In this document: positions 1-5,136 of the stretch, in pieces | Layout of the letters: each line of letters begins with the position of its first letter | Position numbering within the stretch: position 1 is the first letter of the stretch | NCBI GenBank assembly: GCA_026982035.1 | Contig: JALSHW010000016.1 | Span: 1 to 6,603, forward strand | From: Phycisphaerales bacterium | GTDB lineage: Bacteria > Planctomycetota > Phycisphaerae > Phycisphaerales > UBA1924 | Length of the DNA: 6,603 nt | Direction of reading: 5' to 3' | The notes under the pieces: model-generated | What the model was told of the DNA's origin: nothing | Databases searched by the model: none | The model's input: the letters and a program-made list of their open reading frames with translations, nothing else | Made by a program: the position numbers and the translations under genes

Positions 1-164
1 GTTTGGGCGGTGCCCATTGGTGGAAGGGTGGGGGCGTTGGGGGCGTTGGGGTCGATGATTTGGATTTTTTGGTGTTTGTCGGCAGGAGCGGGATCTGTGG
101 TCTCTTGAGCGATTACCGAACCAGCGAGCAGGGTGAGGAGTATGGGGTATGGCGTGGTCAGCAT
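1..164 (-). CDS. Partial secreted protein, N-terminal 54 residues only
   Basis: Reading leftwards from an ATG at 164-162, the frame stays open to the window edge, so only the N-terminus is visible. The protein starts with a signal peptide of about 19 residues: a hydrophobic stretch (PILLTLLAGSVIA) ending in V-I-A before QETTD, a plausible signal peptidase I site. No Lys or Arg precedes the hydrophobic core, which is mildly unusual. The mature part begins with a low-complexity segment rich in Asp, Pro, Asn and Ala (about residues 38-50), typical of a linker after a signal peptide. The start is well supported. AGGA lies 5 nt upstream (plus-strand TCCT at 170-173), and no other ATG, GTG or TTG occurs between it and an in-frame stop at 198-200. 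The product is probably exported, but the family cannot be told from 54 residues. Confidence 0.75.
   Translation of the reverse strand, partial: MLTTPYPILLTLLAGSVIAQETTDPAPADKHQKIQIIDPNAPNAPTLPPMGTAQ
26..51 (+). other. Potential G-quadruplex motif
   Basis: Four G-tracts (26-28, 30-34, 39-43, 48-51) are separated by loops T, CGTT and CGTT, which fits the G3+N1-7 quadruplex rule. The motif lies on the template strand of the partial secreted-protein gene, in its Pro/Asn/Ala-rich linker. It may simply follow from Pro/Ala codons in a genome with strong strand bias. Formation in the cell is inference. Confidence 0.35.
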
Positions 165-222
165 TGGAGTCCTAGTTTGGGGGGAGCTTGTACTATCCTA
201 TCGTGCTTTCGGGGGTGAGTTG

Positions 223-252
223 TTGACCTTTGGCGTGGGGGTGTTCTATCGT
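223..252 (+). promoter_or_regulatory. Candidate sigma70-type promoter for the tRNA gene
   Basis: TTGACC (223-228) resembles the -35 box and TATCGT (247-252) the -10 box, with an 18-nt spacer. The predicted start near 259 would give a precursor leader of about 34 nt before the mature tRNA 5' end at 293. The -10 box matches TATAAT only partly, and the consensus used by this organism is unknown, so this is a suggestion. Confidence 0.35.
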
Positions 253-292
253 CTCCTTCCGCCATTTGTTTGAATGTGGGGGATATGAGGTC

Positions 293-377
293 GGCCGTGT
301 GCCCGAGTGGTCTAAGGGGACGGATTGCAAATCCGTTGTGCGAAAGCCAATCGTGGGTTCGAATCCCACTGCGGCCT
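293..377 (+). tRNA. tRNA-Cys (GCA) with a long, class II-like variable arm
   Basis: A full cloverleaf can be drawn by eye. The acceptor stem is 293-299 with 370-376 (7 bp, last two pairs G-U). The D stem is 302-304 with 316-318. The anticodon stem is 320-324 with 332-336, its loop TTGCAAA carrying anticodon GCA (327-329), which reads UGC/UGU. The T stem is 353-357 with 365-369, with loop TTCGAAT. The discriminator is U (377), the base cysteinyl-tRNA synthetase requires, and CCA is not encoded. The odd part is the variable region, 337-352 (16 nt). It folds as 337-338 with 348-349 and 340-341 with 346-347 around a GAAA loop, with 339 bulged. Ordinary tRNA-Cys has a 4-5 nt variable region. The D loop (GAGTGGTCTAA) also looks Ser/Leu-like. 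Anticodon, anticodon arm and U73 favour Cys identity; charging by SerRS cannot be excluded. Confidence 0.9.
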
Positions 378-384
378 CTTGAAT

Positions 385-416
385 GACCGATCCAGAGATG
401 TCTGGGTCGGTTTTTT
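385..416 (+). terminator. Intrinsic terminator of the tRNA-Cys transcript
   Basis: An 11-bp stem pairs 386-396 (ACCGATCCAGA) with 401-411 (TCTGGGTCGGT). It has one internal G-U pair, a GATG loop, and leads straight into a run of six T (411-416). It starts 8 nt after the tRNA discriminator, so the tRNA is probably a one-gene transcript separated from moxR. Confidence 0.85.
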
Positions 417-441
417 CATTGGAGAGGAGGAGAAGATTGAC

Positions 442-466
442 CACAGAGATCACAGAGGGCACAGAG
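442..466 (+). repeat. Three CACAGAG heptamers at 9-bp spacing
   Basis: CACAGAG occurs exactly at 442, 451 and 460, separated by AT and GG, so the period is 9 bp. The array lies between the tRNA terminator and moxR. From memory, similar ACCACAGAG...CACAGAG strings are scattered through intergenic DNA of many unrelated environmental bacteria and often produce spurious protein predictions. I cannot confirm that here. No function is evident; it could be a protein-binding site or a trace of a dispersed repeat. Confidence 0.7.
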
Positions 467-511
467 AAGAGTTGGGGGGGATGGGGCGGAAGAACAGGAT
501 ATGATGTGTGA

Positions 512-1579
512 ATGAGTGAAACGATGGTCAATCAAGACGGCGGCATGAGTACCCAGGAGACCCAAGAGGCCGCGGATCGGTTTCGGGATGATTTTCGGGC
601 GGTTCAAGAGCAGGTTGCCAAGGCGGTCGTCGGGCAGCGCGAGGCGGTTGAAGATTTATTGACCTGTTTGTTTGCCGGTGGTCATGCGTTGCTTGAGGGG
701 GTGCCTGGGATTGGTAAGACCTTGCTTGTGCGGACGATTGCTCGAGCGGTGGATTTGAGTTTTGGGCGGGTGCAGTTTACGCCGGATTTGATGCCTGCGG
801 ATATTACGGGGACGACGGTGGTTGATGAGGTGGTTGATGAGCATGGGAATCGTCAACGGACATTTCGTTTTCAACATGGTCCGATCTTTGCCAATATTGT
901 GCTGGCTGATGAAATTAACCGGGCGACTCCAAAGACGCAGTCGGCGTTGCTCGAAGCGATGCAAGAGCGGACGGTGACGATTGGAGGGGTTGAGGGGATG
1001 ACGCACAGGTTGCCCGAGCCCTTCTTTGTGCTGGCGACGCAGAACCCGGTGGAGCAGGAGGGGACTTATCCGCTTCCTGAGGCGCAGTTGGATCGGTTCT
1101 TCTTTAAGTTGCGGGTTGGGTATGCCAGTCGTGAGGAGATGGGGGAGATTGTTGAACTGACGACGGGGTCGGTCAAACCTGAGATTGTCAAGGTGCTTGA
1201 CGGGGAACGGTTGCTTGAGCATCAGCGACTCGTTCGACGGGTGCCTGTGGCGGCGCATGTGCAGGATTATGCGATTCGGTGCGTGCTTGCGACGCATCCT
1301 AAGGGGGAGTTGTCTGATGGGTTGTTTGCGACACCGATGGTGTCGCGGTTTGTGCATTTGGGGGCTTCGCCTCGGGCGGCGCAGACTTTGATGCTTGCGG
1401 GGAAGTGCCGGGCGTTGCTTGATGGACGGGCGACGGTGTCGATTGAGGATATTCAGCGGGCTGCGCTGCCTGCGCTGCGGCATCGGATCATGCTGAACTT
1501 TGAAGCGACGGCGGAGATGGTGGATGCGGATGCGATTGTGCGGAATATTATTGAGACGCTGCCACGGGATGCGAGTTGA
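512..1579 (+). CDS. moxR: MoxR-family AAA+ ATPase
   Basis: This is a 355-residue protein of usual family length with all core MoxR motifs. They are Walker A GVPGIGKT (63-70), Walker B IVLADE (129-134) followed by INRATPKTQSALLEAMQE, sensor 1 ATQNP (175-179), and GTYPLPEAQLDRF (184-196). A C-terminal helical lid (about 250-350) includes LGASPRA. MoxR ATPases are cytoplasmic, hexameric, chaperone-like enzymes. They usually work with von Willebrand A proteins to mature or activate partner complexes. The first in-frame ATG (512) is chosen, with a weak AGGA 12 nt upstream at 496-499. ATGs at 524 and 545 are possible, because the first 20-25 residues are not conserved. The usual next gene (DUF58) is absent. 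Instead the palindromic element begins directly after the stop. Codon third positions are strongly G and T. Confidence 0.95.
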   Translation: MSETMVNQDGGMSTQETQEAADRFRDDFRAVQEQVAKAVVGQREAVEDLLTCLFAGGHALLEGVPGIGKTLLVRTIARAVDLSFGRVQFTPDLMPADITGTTVVDEVVDEHGNRQRTFRFQHGPIFANIVLADEINRATPKTQSALLEAMQERTVTIGGVEGMTHRLPEPFFVLATQNPVEQEGTYPLPEAQLDRFFFKLRVGYASREEMGEIVELTTGSVKPEIVKVLDGERLLEHQRLVRRVPVAAHVQDYAIRCVLATHPKGELSDGLFATPMVSRFVHLGASPRAAQTLMLAGKCRALLDGRATVSIEDIQRAALPALRHRIMLNFEATAEMVDADAIVRNIIETLPRDAS

Positions 1580-1744
1580 CTAGGCCGTGTCTGATGGCTC
1601 TGAAGGGTGCCCCGCTGGTGGGCTTTGCCACCTTTGGGTCTTTGACCATCAACATTCTTCGTGCCAACCAAGACCCGCAGGTGGATAAGAATCCACCAGC
1701 GGGGCACCCAGAAAAGAGACCCGGAGCCGTCAGACACGACCTAG
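1580..1744. repeat. CTAG-bounded palindromic element, MITE-like or two-way terminator
   Basis: Two nested inverted repeats make up this stretch. The outer arms, 1580-1602 and 1722-1744, match at 20 of 23 positions; two of the three differences still pair as G-U in RNA. The inner arms, 1605-1621 (GGGTGCCCCGCTGGTGG) and 1693-1709, are a perfect 17-bp match. The 71-nt middle can fold too: 1636-1642 pairs with 1670-1676. The inner arms also have competing local hairpins, 1617-1621 with 1628-1632 and 1680-1686 with 1691-1697. CTAG stands at both ends (1580-1583, 1741-1744), which would be a 4-bp target duplication around a 157-bp element. CTAG is self-complementary, however, so it could equally be the end of the stem. 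The element starts one base after the moxR stop and ends inside the stop codon of the converging gene, so it plausibly ends transcription from both sides. It encodes no credible protein. Confidence 0.8.
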
Positions 1745-2409
1745 AACGAATACGGATCGTTGATCAGTGCGCGGCGGCGGACGATTGTTGGGGTTGGCAT
1801 GGCCATGGCTTGTCGGCATGCATCGGCCAACGCCATCAGGAATTTTTCGTGTTCTGGGCAGGCGTCGAGGCGGTCGAGGAGATCGTCGACGCGCCAGGCG
1901 GCGGGGTCGTCTGGTTCGGCGGCGTTGTGTGCGTCTTCGATGGCTTGGTCGCCGAGTTGTTCGCTGGCGTAGGTGAACCATTGGGGGTCGATGGTGTTTT
2001 GATCATTTGGGGGGTGGATGCGGATTCGGACGACTCGTTCTCCGACGCCGACGATTGGCCAGAGACCGTTGTTCATTTGGGGTTCGCGGGTGAGGACGAA
2101 GACGGGGATGCCTGCGGCGTTGGCGGCGGTGCGGAACTGGCGGGCGTCGGCGCCGACGAGCATGGGGGCAAAGAGGTAGCAGCCCGGTTGGGGGCGTTCT
2201 GGGAGGTCGCTTCCTGTGGTGATGAGTTTGGCTGGTCCGATTGTGAGGGCGTCGAGGCGGATGGCGCGTTGGGCTTCGAGCAGGGGCATGCAGATGCGGG
2301 ACATGCGTTCGAAGTCGCCTTGGGAGCGGGCGAGGTGGAGGGCGTCGCGGCAGAGCATTGAGGTGTGGAGGGAGAGCCCTTTGGCGAGGGATTCGCTGGC
2401 GTGATCCAT
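1741..2409 (-). CDS. Hypothetical protein, 222 residues
   Basis: I do not recognise this family. The protein has no signal peptide or membrane segment and appears cytoplasmic. Residues 1-60 look helical and include a Met/Arg/Leu-rich stretch (RDALHLARSQGDFERMSRICMPLLEAQRAIRL). The middle (about 65-140) has alternating hydrophobic residues suggesting beta strands (GCYLFAPMLVGADARQF, GIPVFVLTRE). The C-terminal 80 residues are acidic and helical (DDLLDRLDACPEHEKFLMALADACRQ). Start: the ATG at 2409 has only a weak GAG upstream. The frame stays open to 2604, but those 65 extra codons are rich in Ser, Pro and Arg and overlap the upstream gene by 49 bp, so I exclude them. The TAG stop lies within the right-hand CTAG of the palindrome. 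It may belong to the upstream operon despite the 146-bp gap. That gap shows no clear promoter or terminator. Confidence 0.75.
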   Translation of the reverse strand: MDHASESLAKGLSLHTSMLCRDALHLARSQGDFERMSRICMPLLEAQRAIRLDALTIGPAKLITTGSDLPERPQPGCYLFAPMLVGADARQFRTAANAAGIPVFVLTREPQMNNGLWPIVGVGERVVRIRIHPPNDQNTIDPQWFTYASEQLGDQAIEDAHNAAEPDDPAAWRVDDLLDRLDACPEHEKFLMALADACRQAMAMPTPTIVRRRALINDPYSF

Positions 2410-2555
2410 TATCGTGTCGATCTCGTTGGGAGTTGATGGGCTCCGGATCTCAGATTTTTTGGGTATGGATGACACGGCGACGCTCGTTCCTCTCTCCAAC
2501 AACGGCCTGGGCCGAGGTGCAGCCGATGGCGTTTGGTGCCAGCGGTTGGAACGGC

Positions 2556-3158
2556 TCAGGATGGTTGAACACCCTGAATCAAGGCGTTCAACAGCGCGGA
2601 CCATTTGGTGGCCAGCTCATCAAGATCATACTCGATGATGTCGCCAAGCGAAGACCAATCTTCATTTTGGAGTGTTTCTCGGACTTCTGAGAGGGCTTTT
2701 GACAAGGAATCGACAATCTCGGACCCCAGATGGGGGCCAATTTTGAGTGATGGGATGTCGATTTGGGTCACTTGGGCGACTTGGTCGGCGATGTCGCGGA
2801 GGGCTTGCCAACCCTCCATGATGGATCGCATGGTGTTCATGGCGTCGCTGAGATCGCCTGATCTGATTTGTTGGGTGCCGGCGGCTTGGTCGGCTTTGAG
2901 GAGTTGGATCGAGTCGATGGCGGTGTTGACGGTTTCGACGACGAGTTGGTTGGTGTCGGCGGTGGTGAAGCGGAGCTCGTTGATGGAGTCGAGTCCTTGG
3001 GGCTGATCGTCGAAGATTTCATCGGGGGCGGGTTGACCATCGACGAGGATATCGACGATGAGTCGGCCTTGGGATTCTGCGTGGAGGCGGGCTTGTTCTA
3101 AGGCGGCGTCGAGGTCGGGGGCGTCGGTGAGTTGGGTGTTGTCGATCCAGATGTGCAT
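2556..3158 (-). CDS. Hypothetical protein, 200 residues
   Basis: No family is recognised. Residues 1-75 look like a small alpha/beta unit: a strand (MHIWID), a helix (LDAALEQARLHAESQG), a strand (LIVDILVDGQ), then ELRFTTAD. Residues 76-200 read as a chain of acidic amphipathic helices with SGDLSDAMNTMRSIMEGWQAL near 106-126. There is no signal peptide, membrane segment or metal-binding motif, and only soluble-type sequence. The start at 3158 is chosen because the coding pattern begins there, and because it lies 14 nt after the stop of the LAB_N gene, suggesting co-transcription. The open frame reaches back to 3524, but that extension runs antiphase through the LAB_N gene and is Arg/His-rich, as shadow frames are. 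The role is unknown; position hints at a link to the envelope genes, which is inference. Confidence 0.8.
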   Translation of the reverse strand: MHIWIDNTQLTDAPDLDAALEQARLHAESQGRLIVDILVDGQPAPDEIFDDQPQGLDSINELRFTTADTNQLVVETVNTAIDSIQLLKADQAAGTQQIRSGDLSDAMNTMRSIMEGWQALRDIADQVAQVTQIDIPSLKIGPHLGSEIVDSLSKALSEVRETLQNEDWSSLGDIIEYDLDELATKWSALLNALIQGVQPS

Positions 3159-3172
3159 AGGGGAGTCCTGTT

Positions 3173-3775
3173 TTATGTGGTTGAGGGTTTGGTTGTTGGT
3201 TGTTCTCGGCGTTTTTGTTTGTGGAGTAGACGGAGATTTCGGGCGTAGATGACGATTCCGGTGGATTGTCCCATGACGCCGACGATATCGACGCGCCAGA
3301 CGAAGTAGGTGAAGAGGCATAGGCCTCCGATGAAACTGAACCACCAGAAGATTTCGGGGACGGTGGAGACTTGGGAGCGTTCGGAGATGATCCATTGGAT
3401 GAACATGCGTCCAAAGAAGGCGGTTTGTCCGGTGAGTCCGATCATGACCCAGCCGAAGGTTCCCCAGGTGGTGATGTTGAAGAAGCCCAGGAGGTGTCGT
3501 TGAAGTGCTGGCCTTGCGTTCCATTCTTCGACTTGGAGTGAGATGAACGCATCGAGTTGGACTGGATCATAGATTTGGGAGGATTTGAGTCGTTCTGGAG
3601 CGATGACTTGGTATTGGAGTTGCCCATCGTCGGATTCGGTGCGGTCGAGCATGATTTCGATGGCGCCGACGGAGATGGTGAGGTCTGTTGCTGAGCGTGA
3701 GAGTGCGGGTTGGAGGACGAGCCACATGCCGAGGAAGACCAGGAGGATCATTGCGATGACTGGGCCTGCTTTCAT
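3173..3775 (-). CDS. LAB_N-domain membrane protein with an N-terminal extracytoplasmic extension
   Basis: The C-terminal half (about 104-184) carries the lipid A biosynthesis N-terminal (LAB_N) signature: GQTAFFGRMFIQWIISE (116-132), VPEIFWWFSFIGG (139-151), WRVDIVGVMGQ (160-170) and IYARNL (176-181). These motifs span about three membrane helices. LAB_N domains occur fused to LpxB or as small stand-alone proteins beside polyprenyl-phosphate glycosyltransferases and ArnT-like enzymes. Their activity is not well defined. Here the domain is preceded by a membrane anchor (about 6-25) and some 70 polar residues (27-97) that are probably extracytoplasmic; a minimal LAB_N protein of about 90-100 residues would lack this. 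The ATG overlaps the stop of the upstream glycosyltransferase by 4 bp (ATGA), so the two are translationally coupled and probably work together on a lipid-linked sugar. Confidence 0.88.
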   Translation of the reverse strand: MKAGPVIAMILLVFLGMWLVLQPALSRSATDLTISVGAIEIMLDRTESDDGQLQYQVIAPERLKSSQIYDPVQLDAFISLQVEEWNARPALQRHLLGFFNITTWGTFGWVMIGLTGQTAFFGRMFIQWIISERSQVSTVPEIFWWFSFIGGLCLFTYFVWRVDIVGVMGQSTGIVIYARNLRLLHKQKRREQPTTKPSTT

Positions 3776-4632
3776 GCGATTTGGTTTTCGGTGGGTTCTG
3801 GTTGAGCGGGTTTGGTCGTGATTGTGGTGGCGTGTTGTGTGGTGTGTTCAGTTGAAGTGACGGGTCGGCGGCGTGATCGCATCCAGCGGATGGCAAAGAG
3901 GTCGATGAGTCCTGGGAGGGCTCGTTTGGTGATGCCCATGCCGTACTTGGGGGTGCCGGCGTGTCGATTGCGGTGGTTGACGGGGATTTCGACGACGGTG
4001 TAGCCCATGTGTCTTGCGGTGGCGGGGATGAAACGGTGGGCGCCTTTGAACTCCAGCGGGAGCCCAAGTGCGATTTCTTTTTTCATGATGCGGAGTGAGC
4101 ATCCGGTGTCGGTGATGGTGTCGCCGAGGATGAGCAGGCGGAACTTTCGTCCGACCCATGAGCCGAAGAGGCGGATGGTGGAGTCGCCTTGGTTGCGGAC
4201 CTTTGAGCGGTCGCCTTGGACGAAGTCGGCGTTGGATGATTCGAGGAGTTTGAGCATTGCGGGGAGGTCGGCGGGGTCGTTTTGGAGGTCTGCATCGAGG
4301 GTGGCGATGAGTCGTCCATTGGCGGCGCGGAAGCCGGCGTGGAAGGCGGCGGATTGGCCATGTCCTGAATTTTTGGGGGTGTTGGTCATGGAGAGGCAGC
4401 GAACCCAGGGGCGGGTGGATTGGTGGGCGAGGGTTTTGGATTCGGTGGTGTCGGTGGAGCCATCGTTGACGAGGATGAACTCGTAGGCGATGTTGAGGGG
4501 GGAGATGGCGGCTTCGATTTCCTCGATGAGCAGGTCGATGTTGTCCTCTTCGTTGTGGGCGGGCGCGAGGATGGTGAGCTCGATATTGACGAGTTCGATG
4601 TCTGGATTGTGTTGATCGTTGGGTGTGTCCAT
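3772..4632 (-). CDS. Family 2 glycosyltransferase, polyprenyl-phosphate sugar transferase type
   Basis: A GT-A-fold GT2 enzyme of 286 residues. It has LTILAPAHNEEDNI (19-32) for nucleotide-sugar binding, VNDGSTD (55-61), GHGQSAAFHAGF (90-101) and DADLQNDP (113-120), which holds the metal-binding DxD, then DTGCSLRIMK and a C-terminal RHAGTPKYGMG block. This arrangement is that of dolichol/undecaprenyl-phosphate mannosyl- or glucosyltransferases (DPM1, ArnC, GtrB). They move a sugar from a nucleotide donor to a polyprenyl phosphate at the cytoplasmic membrane face. Unlike ArnC or GtrB it lacks two clear C-terminal membrane helices, with only an amphipathic stretch near LPGLIDLFAIRW, so membrane contact may come from its LAB_N partner. 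The start at 4632 is supported by AGGA 6 nt upstream (plus-strand TCCT at 4639-4642). It leads the minus-strand operon. The sugar cannot be assigned. Confidence 0.92.
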   Translation of the reverse strand: MDTPNDQHNPDIELVNIELTILAPAHNEEDNIDLLIEEIEAAISPLNIAYEFILVNDGSTDTTESKTLAHQSTRPWVRCLSMTNTPKNSGHGQSAAFHAGFRAANGRLIATLDADLQNDPADLPAMLKLLESSNADFVQGDRSKVRNQGDSTIRLFGSWVGRKFRLLILGDTITDTGCSLRIMKKEIALGLPLEFKGAHRFIPATARHMGYTVVEIPVNHRNRHAGTPKYGMGITKRALPGLIDLFAIRWMRSRRRPVTSTEHTTQHATTITTKPAQPEPTENQIA

Positions 4633-4725
4633 CGAGGGTCCTGTGGGCGTTGCGAGCTGATCGCCTTGGCTATCCTAGAGTGTTGACCAATCGCAAGCAG
4701 GCAAAGATGACGGAGAAGAACCCAT

Positions 4726-5127
4726 ATGCACTTCCATGAAGACGAAAATGTTGGCCCACAGACGGTTTCGGTGCGGATTATCCTTGAAAATCCTGAGGAA
4801 CTCAATGAGGATGGGTCGGATAAGGCCGAGCATGAGTTGATGGCGGCCAAGGGGGAGCATTTGCTGAACCTTGCTCTGAGGCACCATATCAACATTGAGC
4901 ACTCGTGTGGGGGGGTGTGTGCGTGTTCGACTTGTCATGTGTATGTCGAGGAGGGGATGGATTCGTTGACCGAGGCCGAGGAAGATGAGGAGGATCGGGT
5001 CGAGGAGGCGCCGGGGCTCCAGATCAACTCTCGACTGGCGTGTCAGTGCGAGGTGACGGGCGAGGGACCGATTGTGATCCGGGTGCCTTCGTGGAATCGC
5101 AATGCGGTCAAGGAAGTGCCTCACTAA
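4726..5127 (+). CDS. fdx: ISC-type [2Fe-2S] ferredoxin
   Basis: A 133-residue ferredoxin of the adrenodoxin/ISC type, an electron carrier in iron-sulfur cluster assembly. The cluster ligands are C61, C67, C70 (in HSCGGVCACSTCHVYV) and C106 (in SRLACQ). C65 matches the conserved non-ligand Cys of bacterial Fdx. The family hallmarks are all present: GEHLLNLALRHHINIEHSC before the cluster, EEGMDSLTEAEEDEED after it, and a closing VIRVPSWNRNAV. It is about 20 residues longer than E. coli Fdx (111), mainly at the N-terminus and in an acidic stretch at 21-37. The start at 4726 has GGAG 10 nt upstream (4712-4715), slightly far. No isc or suf genes are nearby. It starts an operon with rlmE (9-bp gap) and lies divergent from the glycosyltransferase across 93 bp. 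Confidence 0.93.
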   Translation: MHFHEDENVGPQTVSVRIILENPEELNEDGSDKAEHELMAAKGEHLLNLALRHHINIEHSCGGVCACSTCHVYVEEGMDSLTEAEEDEEDRVEEAPGLQINSRLACQCEVTGEGPIVIRVPSWNRNAVKEVPH

Positions 5128-5131
5128 GGAG
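5125..5131 (+). promoter_or_regulatory. Shine-Dalgarno site that decides a TTG start for rlmE
   Basis: TAAGGAG is a 7-base match to the anti-Shine-Dalgarno complement, and its TAA is at the same time the stop codon of fdx. It lies 5 nt before the TTG at 5137, an ideal spacing. The first ATG, at 5158, is 26 nt away with no site of its own. This favours TTG initiation and coupling of rlmE translation to fdx. Confidence 0.75.
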
Positions 5132-5136
5132 TTTGT

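Noticed and set aside
293..377. Selenocysteine tRNA (because of the long arm)
   Set aside because: The anticodon is GCA, not TCA, the acceptor stem is 7 bp and there is no extended D stem, so it does not fit tRNA-Sec.
437..465. moxR promoter with TTGACC as -35
   Set aside because: No acceptable -10 box lies 16-19 nt downstream; that position is occupied by the CACAGAG repeat.
442..466. CRISPR-like repeat
   Set aside because: Units are 7 bp with 2-bp gaps, far too short for repeats and spacers, and there are no cas genes.
501..515. Four-codon leader frame (Met-Met-Cys-Glu) whose stop overlaps the moxR start
   Set aside because: A Cys codon next to a tRNA-Cys gene is tempting as attenuation, but there is no terminator/antiterminator structure and a frame this short is likely chance.
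193..531. Minus-strand open frame of 112 codons
   Set aside because: It crosses the tRNA gene, its terminator and the CACAGAG repeat, so it cannot be a real protein gene.
656..1483. Minus-strand open frame of 275 codons
   Set aside because: It is entirely antisense to moxR, very rich in Arg, His and Pro, with no motif or start signal.
1576..2361. Long plus-strand open frame (261 codons) after moxR
   Set aside because: It runs through the palindromic element and antisense to the 222-aa minus-strand gene. Its Gly/Val/Asp/Glu-rich product is a shadow of that gene, and it has no ribosome binding site.
2410..2604. A 65-residue N-terminal extension of the 222-aa protein
   Set aside because: The extension overlaps the end of the upstream gene, has a Ser/Pro/Arg-rich composition unlike the rest, and no start signal.
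4683..4709. fdx promoter with TTGACC as -35
   Set aside because: The best -10-like stretch is only 15 nt away and would start the RNA inside or beyond the Shine-Dalgarno site.
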